The notes beneath the pieces were generated by a model, which did not search any database, had not been told where the DNA came from, and saw only the letters and a program-made list of their open reading frames with translations. Positions 42,590 to 51,443 of a DNA stretch of 64,000 nt are shown piece by piece (the stretch's first letter is position 1; every line of letters starts with the position of its first letter). The position numbers and the translations under genes were made by a program. Origin of the DNA: Streptomyces hygroscopicus subsp. hygroscopicus (GTDB lineage Bacteria; Actinomycetota; Actinomycetes; Streptomycetales; Streptomycetaceae); contig NZ_BSSM01000004.1 of the NCBI RefSeq assembly GCF_030269125.1, forward strand, positions 434,001-498,000. Reading direction: 5' to 3'.

Positions 42590-44743
42590 CTACGTCATAT
42601 CCATCATGTCCCCGACGGGCGCCCCCGCCGCCCCGGCCGGGGCGGCCCCCTGGTCCATGGCCTGCTGCCAGACGGCCTGGGCCTCGTTCGGGGGCATGCC
42701 GCTCCCGCCGAGGTTGGCCTTGCGCGCCTCGTCGAGCACCGTCTTGAACATCGGCCACAACTGCCCCGGCCCGGTGGCCCGCTCGGAGATCCAGCGCATC
42801 TCCACCGGCGCCGCCTTCTGCCCGCCCAGGTACGGCGCGACCACCGGTGACGGCTCGTCGGGCCGCTCCAGTGCCTTGCCGGGGGCGACGACCGGGAAGT
42901 CCGTGTCCCCGTGGAGCAGACTGCGCAGCATCTGCTCCGTGTTGGCCACACCGGACTCCCCGTGCCCGTAGATCGGTTCACGCGGCTTCGCCCGGTCGCC
43001 CGGATAACTCCCCACCATCTTCTGCCAGAACGCCGTGTTCGTCTCGGCGAAGGTGGCGTGGAACCACTGGGCGAGTTCCTTGATCCGGGCGTCGGGGATG
43101 GTGAAGGACCGCAGCGTATCGGTGGTCGAGGTCTGCCGCAGCGCCCCCAGGTTCGCCAGTTTCAGCAGCAGCGGCACCGCGTTCTTCGTCGTCGAGTTCG
43201 CACCGCGGGCGCCGCCCTCGACCATGGCCGTGCCGATGGCGTAGGACAGGCCCATGGCCAGGGTGCCCGTGAGGGCCTCCTGGTCGCCGCCCTCCAGCGG
43301 CCGGCCCGCCAGCTGCGGTGCGATCTCGCGCAGCCGCCCCAGCGACGTGGCGACCGTGCGGGCCGCGTGGGTCCAGGCGTCCGCGATGTGCTCGTTGCCC
43401 GGCCGGCGCCGCGAGCCGTGGTCGACGCCGCCCTGGAAGGAGTAGAGCGAGGGCAGGCCCGAGGGCACCACGCCGACGGTGGCCTGGACGTAGAACTCCC
43501 ACTGCACCGAGCTCTGGAAGTCCGCGATGGCCGCCTGCAACGCCGTGTCCGCGAACAGCCGGGGGCCGAGCCAGGCCTGCAGCTCGGCCAGCGGCAGCCC
43601 GGTCCCGTACTGCGTCGTGCCCGGGATCTGAAGCGCCTTGTGCTGCGGGTCCTGCCCGATCATCGCCTGCGCGTGGGCCTCGATCCGCTGGGCGAGCTCC
43701 TGCACCGCGCGGTCCGAGCCGGGGGCCATCTCGTCGAACGGCGCCGTCACGTACTCCAGGTTGCTCAGGGAGGACTGCTGCGGCTTGCCGACGGCCGGGA
43801 CGCTGTCCGGCCCGACCAGCCCGGCCAGGACCCGGTGGATCGCCGCGGCCTTCCGGCTGAGCACGTTGTGGTCGGTGAGCAGGGACAGGTTCGCCTCGTT
43901 GAGCAGACGCTGGCCGTAGGGGACACCGCCGTTGAAGAACGCTCCGATCACCGGATCCGGCTGACGCCCCTCGACCGGGTTGAGGCCGTGCAGGCTGCCC
44001 TGGCCGAAACTGGGCAGACTCAGCTCCGCCTCGAACCCCACGAGCCGCTGCACGCTCGCCCCGGCCGGCGCGCCGGCCCCGGCAGGGCCGGAACACCCCG
44101 AAGCCCCCCCGCCCGCCTCCCCGGCCGCACGCGCCACCGGCACCGGCCCGGACATCACCCGCCGCGCATTGGCCTCGGCCGCCCGCTCGAACCGGTCCGA
44201 AGGATCACTCACCCGCAGACCGTCACCCCGGTCCGTACCCGCGACCGGCCCCCGACGCTGCTGGACGACATGGGTCAGCTCATGGGCCAGCGTGTGCTTG
44301 TCCGCACCACCGTCACCGAGGACGACATGACTGCCCGACGTGTACGCACGCGCCCCGACCGCCCGCGCCGACCGGCCGGCGGCCGCCCCGGTGTGCACCC
44401 GCACATCCGAGAAGTCCGCCCCCAGCCGCGCCTCCATCTCCTCGCGCAGCGGCCCGTCGAGCGGACGTCCGGGCGCCCTGAGCACATCCCGGACCGCGTC
44501 CCCCCGCCCCGGCTCCGGCTCCGCCGCGCCCCCCGAGGCGGCGGAGCGGGCCACCATGGCGGCCACCGCCGCGTTGCCCGCACTGCGCTGAAGCGACTCC
44601 AGCGCCCCCGGGCCCAGCACGGGAGGCGCCGTGACCGGCCCTCCCGGCCGCTCCGGCGAGCGCTTCCCCGCAGCCGGTCCGCGCCCGGCACGGGCACTCT
44701 CACGACCACCACCGCGCTCGGCCCGGGACAGGGACGTCGGCAC
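42590..44743 (-). CDS. Large DUF4157 (eCIS-core-domain type) protein
   Basis: 717 residues from GTG with AGGAGG 6 bases upstream. Residues about 45-60 read LESLQRSAGNAAVAAMV, a motif that recurs at the start of actinomycete DUF4157 proteins. The domain (about 85-165) contains MEARLGADFSDVRVHTG, ARAYTSGSHVVLG and HTLAHELTHVVQQR, with the HExxH-type metal site at 154-158. DUF4157 proteins are often encoded with extracellular contractile injection systems or act as toxin carriers. The remaining 500 residues (from VQRLVGFEAELSLPSFGQG) match nothing I know and could be an effector. No injection-system genes are in the window. Confidence 0.82.
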   Translation of the reverse strand: MPTSLSRAERGGGRESARAGRGPAAGKRSPERPGGPVTAPPVLGPGALESLQRSAGNAAVAAMVARSAASGGAAEPEPGRGDAVRDVLRAPGRPLDGPLREEMEARLGADFSDVRVHTGAAAGRSARAVGARAYTSGSHVVLGDGGADKHTLAHELTHVVQQRRGPVAGTDRGDGLRVSDPSDRFERAAEANARRVMSGPVPVARAAGEAGGGASGCSGPAGAGAPAGASVQRLVGFEAELSLPSFGQGSLHGLNPVEGRQPDPVIGAFFNGGVPYGQRLLNEANLSLLTDHNVLSRKAAAIHRVLAGLVGPDSVPAVGKPQQSSLSNLEYVTAPFDEMAPGSDRAVQELAQRIEAHAQAMIGQDPQHKALQIPGTTQYGTGLPLAELQAWLGPRLFADTALQAAIADFQSSVQWEFYVQATVGVVPSGLPSLYSFQGGVDHGSRRRPGNEHIADAWTHAARTVATSLGRLREIAPQLAGRPLEGGDQEALTGTLAMGLSYAIGTAMVEGGARGANSTTKNAVPLLLKLANLGALRQTSTTDTLRSFTIPDARIKELAQWFHATFAETNTAFWQKMVGSYPGDRAKPREPIYGHGESGVANTEQMLRSLLHGDTDFPVVAPGKALERPDEPSPVVAPYLGGQKAAPVEMRWISERATGPGQLWPMFKTVLDEARKANLGGSGMPPNEAQAVWQQAMDQGAAPAGAAGAPVGDMMDMT

Positions 44744-44853
44744 GCTCGGCCTCCTGACGGCACATAGGGAACTCGACCCCCCAACGGATACCCGACCCGC
44801 CCCCGCGGCGACAGGCCCGCAAGGGCAGCATCGAGGGCAACCCCGGCGGAACC

Positions 44854-44955
44854 CCCGCCACCCCGCCCGTACGACGCCGCCACCCCGCCCGTACGCCACC
44901 CCGCCCGTACGCCGCCGCCACCCCCCGCCCGTACGCCGCCGCCACCCCTGCGCCC
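44854..44955. repeat. Imperfect tandem repeats containing CCGCCCGTACG
   Basis: The core CCACCCCGCCCGTACG recurs four times with variable CCG spacers, followed by a half copy. It lies upstream of the DUF4157 gene, between it and the arabinose regulator promoter. Each unit contains the palindrome CGTACG. Confidence 0.65.
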
Positions 44956-45053
44956 ACCCCCGGCGCCCCGCCCCGCCGGAGACCTCCCACAGCGGCGAAC
45001 CCGGGGACGGACCAGGCGACTTCGGCATGCCCCGACCCTGCCGCGCACGTCCC

Positions 45054-45083
45054 TTGACGCACCTGCCTGTGAGCGCTAACAAT
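45054..45083 (+). promoter_or_regulatory. Promoter and LacI-type operator of the arabinose regulator gene
   Basis: TTGACG (45054-45059), 17 bases, then TAACAAT (45077-45083). The operator TGTGAGCGCTAACA (45068-45081) covers the -10. Transcription would start near 45090, which excludes ATG 45082 as translation start and indicates autoregulation. Confidence 0.7.
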
Positions 45084-45108
45084 GATGCCCATCACGGATC
45101 GGAGCCTC

Positions 45109-46170
45109 ATGTCGCAGACCGCTGGCCGCACCGGCCCCCGCAAGGCGCCCACCATGGAGGACGTCGCGCAACTCGCAGGCGTGTCGCACCAGACGGTGTC
45201 GCGGGTGCTGAGCGACCACCCCAATGTGCGCGAGTCGACCCGGGCCGAGGTGCTCAGGGCGATCGGGCAGCTGGGGTACCGGCGGAACTCCTCGGCTCGG
45301 GCGCTGGTCACCCGGCGCACGCTCACCCTGGGCGTGGTGGCCTGCAATCCGACGCTCTTCGGCCCGTCCAGCACGCTGTTCGGCCTGGAGGAGGCCGCGC
45401 GGGACGAGGGCTACATGGTCTCGGCGGTCACCCTGCGCCGCTACTCGGCCGCCGCCCTCAGGGAGGCGATCGACCACCTCAGCGACTGGGGGGTGGAGGG
45501 CATCGTGGTGATCGTCCCGCACCGCGAGGCGGTCACCGCGCTGGCCGAACTGCGGCTGCCCTTCCCCGTGGTGACCGTGGAGGGCGGGCACGACCTGCCG
45601 ATCCCGGTGGTCTCGGTGGACCAGCGGCTCGGGGCCCGGATGGCGACGAGCCACCTGCTGGCCGCCGGCCACCGCACGGTCTGGCACGTCGCGGGCCCGC
45701 CGAGCTGGCTGGAGGCGGAGGCGCGGGCCGACGGCTGGCGCTCGGTGCTGGAAGAGGCCGGCGCCGTCGTACCGCCGCCGATCCAGGGCGACTGGACCCC
45801 GCTGTCGGGCTACCGGGCCGGGCAGGAACTGGCCGGCCGGGTGACCGCGGGAGCCGCGGGCCGCGGCTCCGCGGAGGTGACCGCCGTCTTCGTCGCCAAC
45901 GACCAGATGGCACTGGGCGTGCTGCGCGCCCTGCGCGAGGCCGGCCTGTCGGTCCCCGGCCAGGTGGCCATCGCGGGGTTCGACGACATCCCCGAGGCCG
46001 AGTTCTTCACCCCGCCGCTCACCACCGTCCGGCAGGACTTCGCCGCACTCGGCAAGGCGAGCATCCGGCTGCTGGTCAGCCGGCTGGAGTCCGGCACCAC
46101 CCAGGGCGACGACGAGCGCGTGGTGATCGAACCGCGGCTGATCGTCCGCGGCAGCAGCACCCCGTCCTGA
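45109..46170 (+). CDS. LacI-family repressor of the L-arabinose locus
   Basis: 353 residues. The DNA-binding head TMEDVAQLAGVSHQTVSRVLSDHPNVRESTRAEVLRAI and hinge YRRNSSARALVTRRT are canonical; the ligand-binding domain includes GIVVIVPH, VVSVDQRLGARMATSHLLAAGH, VFVANDQMALGVLRAL and VAIAGFDDIPEAEFFTPPLTTV. GGAG lies 4 bases before ATG 45109; ATG 45082 falls in the promoter. Five copies of its probable operator occur across the locus. The inducer is presumably L-arabinose or a derivative. Followed at 126 bases by the kinase, probably co-transcribed. Confidence 0.92.
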   Translation: MSQTAGRTGPRKAPTMEDVAQLAGVSHQTVSRVLSDHPNVRESTRAEVLRAIGQLGYRRNSSARALVTRRTLTLGVVACNPTLFGPSSTLFGLEEAARDEGYMVSAVTLRRYSAAALREAIDHLSDWGVEGIVVIVPHREAVTALAELRLPFPVVTVEGGHDLPIPVVSVDQRLGARMATSHLLAAGHRTVWHVAGPPSWLEAEARADGWRSVLEEAGAVVPPPIQGDWTPLSGYRAGQELAGRVTAGAAGRGSAEVTAVFVANDQMALGVLRALREAGLSVPGQVAIAGFDDIPEAEFFTPPLTTVRQDFAALGKASIRLLVSRLESGTTQGDDERVVIEPRLIVRGSSTPS

Positions 46171-46296
46171 CGGCGCTCCACGACCCCTCGATTCCCTGCG
46201 ACCCGCCCGGTGACCGCACCGCACCCGCGGGGCGCGAAGCGGCGGCGTCCGGCGCGGCACGGGATTCGCCCGCGCCGGCCACGACTGGAGGAGACC

Positions 46297-47970
46297 TTGA
46301 CCACCGATCCCCCCGCGGTCACCGTCGGCATCGACTTCGGCACCCTCTCCGGACGGGCCCTGGTCGTGGCCGTCGAGGACGGCACGGAACTGGGCAGCGC
46401 CGTCCACGAGTACACCCACGGCGTGGTCGACCGGGAGCTGCCCTGCGGGGTCCCGCTGCCGCCCGACTGGGCGCTGCAGATACCCCAGGACTGGCGTGAC
46501 GTGCTGCGCCTCGCCGTACCGCGAGCCCTCGCGGACGCCGGGGTGGCCCCCGAGCAGGTCGTGGGCGTCGCCACCGACTTCACCGCCTGCACGGTGCTCC
46601 CCGCCACCTGGGACGGCACCCCGCTGTGCGAGCTGCCCGAGTACGCCGGCCGCCCCCACGCCTACCCCAAGCTGTGGCGCCACCACGCCGCCCAGCCGGA
46701 GGCCGACCTCGTCGTCGAGCACGCGCGGCGGACCGGGCAGCCGTGGCTGGCCCGCTACGGCGGCCGGATCTCCAGCGAGTGGCAGTACGCCAAGGCACTG
46801 CAGGTGCTGCGCGAGGACCCCGACGCCTACGCCGCCGCCGACCGCTGGATCGAGGCGGCCGACTGGATCGTGTGGCAGCTCACCGGCGCCGAGAGCCGCA
46901 ACCCGTGCACCGCCGGCTACAAGGGCGTCCACCAGGACGGCCGCTATCCCAACGAGGCGTTCCTGGCCCGGCTGCACCCCGGCTTCGGCGGCTTCACCGC
47001 CAAGCTGGAACACCCCCTGACCCCCCTCGGCGCCCCCGCCGGCAGACTCACCGGCCGGGCCGCCGCGCTCACCGGGCTGCGCGAGGGCACGGTCGTGGCC
47101 GCGGGGAACGTGGACGCACACGTCACCAGCGCCGCCGCCCAGGCCCTCGACCCGGGCCGGATGCTCGCCATCATGGGCACCTCCACCTGCCACATCCTCA
47201 ACTCCGATGTCCTCGCCGAGGTCCCGGGCATGTGCGGGGTCGTGCGGGACGGCGTGGTGCCGGGGCTGTGGGGCTACGAGGCCGGGCAGAGCGGCGTCGG
47301 CGACATCCTGGCCTGGGCCGTGCGCAGCACCGTCCCGGAGGAGTACGCGGCCGAGGCCCGCCGGCGGGGGATCGGCGTGCACGAGCTGCTGACGGAACGC
47401 GCTTCGGCCCAACCGGTGGGCGCCCACGGGCTGCTGGCACTGGACTGGCACAGCGGCAACCGCTCGGTGCTGGTCGACCACCACCTGTCCGGGCTGGTCC
47501 TGGGCCTCACCCTCGACACCCGGCCCGAGGACGTCTACCGGGCCCTGATCGAGGCCACCGCCTTCGGCACCCGCACCATCGTCGACGCGTTCGAGGCCGC
47601 GGGCGTCCCGGTCACCGACTTCACGGCAGCCGGCGGGCTGCTGAAGAACCGCTTCCTCATGCAGGTCTACAGCGACGTGCTCAACCGTCCCGTCCACGTG
47701 CTCGCCTCGCAGCAGGGACCGGCCCTGGGCGCCGCGATCCACGCCGCCGTGGCCGCCGGCGCCCACCCCGACATCCGCACCGCCTCCGCCACGATGGGCC
47801 GCCGCCAGGAGAACGCCTACACCCCGGACCCGGTCCGGGCCGCCGCCTACGACCGCCTCCACGCCGAGTACCGCACCCTGCACGACCACTTCGGGCGCGG
47901 CGGCGACGACGTGATGCACCGGCTGCGAGCGCTGCGCTCGGCCGCCCTGTCCTCCTCTCCCAGAATGTGA
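46297..47970 (+). CDS. araB: L-ribulokinase (FGGY carbohydrate kinase)
   Basis: 557 residues from TTG, preceded by GGAGGAG; ATG or GTG alternatives upstream lie in non-homologous sequence. FGGY signatures: [43 protein letters not shown] (AraB-specific), [16 protein letters not shown] and the nucleotide site [27 protein letters not shown]. It phosphorylates L-ribulose to L-ribulose 5-phosphate with ATP. Length agrees with AraB-type kinases. Its stop lies inside an operator for the next unit. The locus order is regulator, kinase, epimerase, isomerase, importer, glycosidase. Confidence 0.92.
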   Translation: MTTDPPAVTVGIDFGTLSGRALVVAVEDGTELGSAVHEYTHGVVDRELPCGVPLPPDWALQIPQDWRDVLRLAVPRALADAGVAPEQVVGVATDFTACTVLPATWDGTPLCELPEYAGRPHAYPKLWRHHAAQPEADLVVEHARRTGQPWLARYGGRISSEWQYAKALQVLREDPDAYAAADRWIEAADWIVWQLTGAESRNPCTAGYKGVHQDGRYPNEAFLARLHPGFGGFTAKLEHPLTPLGAPAGRLTGRAAALTGLREGTVVAAGNVDAHVTSAAAQALDPGRMLAIMGTSTCHILNSDVLAEVPGMCGVVRDGVVPGLWGYEAGQSGVGDILAWAVRSTVPEEYAAEARRRGIGVHELLTERASAQPVGAHGLLALDWHSGNRSVLVDHHLSGLVLGLTLDTRPEDVYRALIEATAFGTRTIVDAFEAAGVPVTDFTAAGGLLKNRFLMQVYSDVLNRPVHVLASQQGPALGAAIHAAVAAGAHPDIRTASATMGRRQENAYTPDPVRAAAYDRLHAEYRTLHDHFGRGGDDVMHRLRALRSAALSSSPRM

Positions 47971-48000
47971 GCGCTCACAAAACGGGTGTGAGCGCTCACC
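47966..48000 (+). promoter_or_regulatory. Tandem LacI-type operators before araD
   Basis: TGTGAGCGCTCACA (47966-47979) and TGTGAGCGCTCACC (47987-48000), starts 21 bases apart, i.e. two helical turns on the same face. The first overlaps the araB stop. They imply separate control of the araD-araA pair. Confidence 0.75.
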
Positions 48001-48051
48001 CCCACCCACCGCCCCTCCCGCTCCTGTCTCCCCGAGAACGCCGAGGTCGCC

Positions 48052-48762
48052 ATGGTCATGAACGCAGAGTCCCTTTCCCCGGGCGCCGCCGACGCGGTCG
48101 CCGCGCTGCGCGAGGAGCTCGGCGAGCTCCATCAGGAACTGGTCCGCTACAACCTGGTGGTGTGGACCGGCGGGAACGTGTCCGGGCGCGTCCCGGGGCA
48201 GGACCTGTTCCTCATCAAGCCCAGCGGCGTCCCCTACGAGCGGCTGACCCCGCAGTCCATGGTCGTCTGCGACCTCGACGGACAAGTGGTCGACGGCGGG
48301 GGACTGCGGCCGTCCTCCGACACCGCCGCGCACGCCTACGTCTACCGGCACATGCCCGAGGTCGGCGGCGTCGTCCACACCCACTCCACCTACGCCTGCG
48401 CGTGGGCGGCCCGCGGCGAACCGGTGCCCTGCGTGCTGACCGCCATGGCCGACGAGTTCGGCGCCGAGATCCCGGTCGGCCCCTTCGCGGTGATCGGCGA
48501 CGACTCGATCGGCCGCGGCATCGTGGAGACCCTGACCGGACACCGCTCGCCCGCCGTACTGATGCAGAACCACGGGCCGTTCACCATCGGCCCGAACCCG
48601 CGCGCCGCCGTGAAGGCCGCCGTGATGTGCGAGGACGTCGCCCGCAGCGTGCACATCTCCCGCCAGCTCGGCCGGCCGCTGCCCATCGACCCCCGGGCCG
48701 TCGACCGGCTCCACGACCGCTACCACCACGCCTACGGCCAGCCCGGCACGTCCGCCCAGTGA
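48052..48762 (+). CDS. araD: L-ribulose-5-phosphate 4-epimerase (class II aldolase family)
   Basis: 236 residues. Motifs: [25 protein letters not shown] (phosphate site), [28 protein letters not shown] (zinc-binding His pair plus catalytic Asp region) and QNHGPFTIG (third zinc His). It converts L-ribulose 5-phosphate to D-xylulose 5-phosphate, feeding the pentose phosphate pathway. Start is ATG 48052 or 48058; both are in frame and upstream of the first helix. Followed after 14 bases by araA, so the two are co-transcribed under the tandem operators. Confidence 0.93.
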   Translation: MVMNAESLSPGAADAVAALREELGELHQELVRYNLVVWTGGNVSGRVPGQDLFLIKPSGVPYERLTPQSMVVCDLDGQVVDGGGLRPSSDTAAHAYVYRHMPEVGGVVHTHSTYACAWAARGEPVPCVLTAMADEFGAEIPVGPFAVIGDDSIGRGIVETLTGHRSPAVLMQNHGPFTIGPNPRAAVKAAVMCEDVARSVHISRQLGRPLPIDPRAVDRLHDRYHHAYGQPGTSAQ

Positions 48763-48776
48763 GGAGCCATCAGGCC

Positions 48777-50282
48777 ATGACACCGCCCGCCGCCTTTGAG
48801 GTCTGGTTCGTCACCGGCAGCCAGGGGCTCTACGGGGAGGACACCCTCCGCCAGGTCGCCGAGCAGTCCCGGTCCGTCAGCGACCGGCTCGCCGCCGCAC
48901 CCGGCACCCCCCTGCGCGTCGTCTGGAAGCCCGTGCTCACCGACTCCGCGGCCATCCTCTCCCTCGTCCTCGAGGCCAACGCCGACCCGGCCTGCGTCGG
49001 CCTCATCGCCTGGATGCACACCTTCTCCCCGGCCAAGATGTGGATCTCCGGCCTCGACATGCTCCGCAAGCCGCTGCTCCACCTGCACACCCAGGCCGGC
49101 GCCGAACTCCCGTGGGCCACCATCGACATGGACTTCATGAACCTCAACCAGGCCGCCCACGGGGACCGGGAGTTCGGGTACGTCCAGGCACGGCTGGGAG
49201 TGGCCCGCAAGACCGTCGCGGGCCACGTCTGCGACCCGGCCACCGCCCCCCGCGTCCACGCCTGGATGCGCGCCGCCCTCGGGTACGACGCGCTGCGCAG
49301 GCTGCGGCTGGCCCGGTTCGGCGACAACATGCGCGACGTCGCCGTCACCGAGGGCGACAAGGTCGAGGCACAGCTGCGGTTCGGCGTCTCGGTCAACACC
49401 TACGGCGTCGCCGACCTGGTCGAGGCCGTCGACTCGGTGGCCGACGCGGCCGTCGGCTCCCTGGTCGAGGAGTACGCCGCCACCTACCGGATGGCCCCGC
49501 CACTGGCCGACGGCGGCGGCCGGCACGACGCCCTGCGGTACGCCGCCCGCATCGAGCTGGGCCTGCGCGACTTCCTCACCGACGGCGGGTTCGGGGCCTT
49601 CACCACCAACTTCGAGGACCTGGGCGGCCTGCGGCAGCTGCCCGGCATCGCGGTGCAGCGGCTGATGGCCGACGGGTACGGGTTCGGTGCCGAGGGGGAC
49701 TGGAAGACCTCCGCGCTGCTGGCGGCCCTCAAGACCGCCGGCACCGGCCGCCCCGGGGGCACCTCGTTCATGGAGGACTACACCTACCACCTGGTCCCCG
49801 GCGAACAGCTCGTCCTCGGCGCCCACATGCTGGAGGTGTGCCCCAGCATCGCCGCGGGGCAGCCCGCTTGCGAGATCCACCCCCTCGGCATCGGCGGGCG
49901 CGAGGACCCCGTCCGGCTGGTCTTCGACGCCGAGCCCGGCCCGGCCACGGTGGTCGGCCTGGTCGACGTCGGCGACCGGTTCCGGCTGGTCGCCAACCGG
50001 ATCGACATCGTCCCGCCACCGCAGCCGCTGCCCCGCCTTCCCGTGGCGAGGGCCGTCTGGCGCCCGGTGCCCGACTTCGGGACCGCGACCGAGGCCTGGC
50101 TGACCGCGGGCGGCCCCCACCACACCGTGCTGACATCGGCGGTGGGCACGGAGGAACTGGCCGACCTCGCGGACATGCTCCGCACGGAGCTGCTGCTCAT
50201 CGACGACGGCACCGACATACGGCAGTTCGCCAAGGAGATCCGCTGGAACCAGGCGTACTACCGGCTCGCCGGCGGCCTGTGA
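48777..50282 (+). CDS. araA: L-arabinose isomerase
   Basis: 501 residues, the usual length. N-terminal [24 protein letters not shown]; metal and catalytic residues in [14 protein letters not shown] (Glu), [12 protein letters not shown] (Glu), [11 protein letters not shown] (His) and [12 protein letters not shown] (His). Converts L-arabinose to L-ribulose using Mn2+. The ribosome binding site is weak (GAGGAG is 12 bases away), suggesting coupling to araD. The very long open frame running through araB on the same strand is a by-product of high GC. A large hairpin lies 84 bases downstream. Confidence 0.95.
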   Translation: MTPPAAFEVWFVTGSQGLYGEDTLRQVAEQSRSVSDRLAAAPGTPLRVVWKPVLTDSAAILSLVLEANADPACVGLIAWMHTFSPAKMWISGLDMLRKPLLHLHTQAGAELPWATIDMDFMNLNQAAHGDREFGYVQARLGVARKTVAGHVCDPATAPRVHAWMRAALGYDALRRLRLARFGDNMRDVAVTEGDKVEAQLRFGVSVNTYGVADLVEAVDSVADAAVGSLVEEYAATYRMAPPLADGGGRHDALRYAARIELGLRDFLTDGGFGAFTTNFEDLGGLRQLPGIAVQRLMADGYGFGAEGDWKTSALLAALKTAGTGRPGGTSFMEDYTYHLVPGEQLVLGAHMLEVCPSIAAGQPACEIHPLGIGGREDPVRLVFDAEPGPATVVGLVDVGDRFRLVANRIDIVPPPQPLPRLPVARAVWRPVPDFGTATEAWLTAGGPHHTVLTSAVGTEELADLADMLRTELLLIDDGTDIRQFAKEIRWNQAYYRLAGGL

Positions 50283-50365
50283 GCCGGCGCCGGCCCCCCT
50301 GCCCGAGCCCGGCTCGCGGACCGCGGCCACCAGGGCGGCGAACGAGCCCCGGGTGACATGCCCGG

Positions 50366-50405
50366 CAACGTACGGGCGGCGCCGCCCGGCGCCGCCCGTA
50401 CGTTG
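50366..50405 (+). terminator. Strong hairpin downstream of araA
   Basis: Perfect 18-base arms (outer end CAACGTACGGG, inner end GGCGCC) with a 4-base GCCC loop, beginning 84 bases after the araA stop. No U-run follows. Likely terminates the araDA transcript. The outer word ACGTACGGGCGG is related to the repeats at 44854-44955. Confidence 0.7.
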
Positions 50406-50685
50406 CCCGTACGCGGTCGCACCGGGACGCCCGCCGCACCGTCCGCGCGCCCGCGCCGCGCCGGGCCGCGCCGGGCCGGGCCGCGCCGGGCCGGGCCGGG
50501 GGCCGTGCCGTGCCGCGGCCCCGCTCCGGCACCCGGCTGCCGGGCGGCCACGCACTGCCCCCATGCGGCAGCCCGGCCATGACACCGCTCGCCCGCCCAG
50601 CAGACGTGCCTCCCCGGAGCCGGAGCCGGAGCCGGAGCCGTAGCCGCAGGCGCAGCCGCGCCGTAGCCGTGCACCGTGCCGTCGC

Positions 50686-50730
50686 GGCCGAATCCGAGCC
50701 GGCCGAATCCGAGCCGGCCGAATCCGAGCC
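50686..50730. repeat. Three perfect tandem copies of a 15-base unit
   Basis: GGCCGAATCCGAGCC repeated exactly three times without spacer, followed by a diverged copy. It lies in the non-coding stretch between araA and the sugar importer. Confidence 0.8.
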
Positions 50731-51135
50731 GGGCGGAGCCGTGCACGTGCCGTCGCGGCCGCCGTGCGCGTCACCGAGGCGCCGCGAGGCCGCGACGGCA
50801 GCCCCGCCCCGCGGCGCGAGCGCGGCCGCTGTCCCGGCGCACCCGGCCGGGCGCCCTGCCGCCCGCTGCCGGGAGCGTCGCGGCCGGGCCGCCGACGCGG
50901 ACCGGCCAAGGGGGCGACGGCCGTCGTCCGGGCGCCGGGGGACACGGGACGGCGGACTCCAGGACCTCTGACGGCCCGTCAGGCAGTCTCCGCACGCCGC
51001 AGCCGACGGTGCGTCAACCCGAACGCCGGGCGGCCCAACACGCCTTCGTCCGGGGCGAGTCGACGATGGCGGCGGCGGTCGCGGCGGCCCGCCGGGCAGG
51101 GCGGGAGCGGCGCCGTTTTTCTTCCGTGTAACACC

Positions 51136-51164
51136 TTGACGCCGCATCGGTGAACGCTAACAAT
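51136..51164 (+). promoter_or_regulatory. Promoter and operator of the arabinose importer operon
   Basis: TTGACG (51136-51141), then TAACAAT starting at 51158 (16-base spacer), almost the same architecture as the regulator's promoter. The operator GGTGAACGCTAACA (51149-51162) overlaps the -10. Transcription would start near 51171, giving a leader of about 270 bases. Confidence 0.7.
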
Positions 51165-51395
51165 CTCTGGCAAGCAAGGGAGCACGGACAGGACCGCGAT
51201 GCCGGCGACGGCGTCCGGCGGACGGTGCGCGGGAGGTCTGCCTCCCGCTCCGGCCGTGACGGCGCGGCCTGCGGGGAAAGACCCGTCCGGCCCGGCCTGC
51301 GGCCGGAAAGGGCGTGCTCGGTGGTGCCCGTACGTCGGCGGCAGGGTCCGGCGGCCGGGGCGGGGGCCGGCGCGGGCATGTCCCGGTCGGCCGAA

Positions 51396-51409
51396 TGTGA
51401 GCGCTAACA
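51396..51409 (+). promoter_or_regulatory. Second LacI-type operator before the importer
   Basis: TGTGAGCGCTAACA, identical to the operator at 45068-45081, lies 247 bases downstream of the first site and 35 bases before the binding-protein start. Position inside the transcribed leader suggests roadblock or loop repression. Confidence 0.7.
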
Positions 51410-51443
51410 GGCCGCGAGGCCCCTTCTGCAGAGGATGTCGAAC

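Larger units (their letters stand above)
50283..51135. other. Repeat-rich region without genes
   Basis: About 850 bases between araA and the importer promoter. It holds the hairpin at 50366-50405, GC-only tracts of GGGCCGCGCC units near 50455-50510, four tandem GGAGCC hexamers (50616-50639) and three perfect tandem 15-base units (50686-50730). Frames here are Arg/Pro/Glu repeats produced by the simple sequence; I see no gene. Confidence 0.55.

Noticed and set aside
45076..48783. A 1235-codon reverse-strand open frame opposite the arabinose genes
   Set aside because: Its sequence is Gly/Val/Asp repeats typical of antisense of GC-rich coding DNA, and well-supported genes lie on the other strand.
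46626..50282. A 1218-codon open frame through araB, araD and araA
   Set aside because: Only the last 501 codons encode L-arabinose isomerase; the earlier part is an out-of-frame reading of araB and araD.
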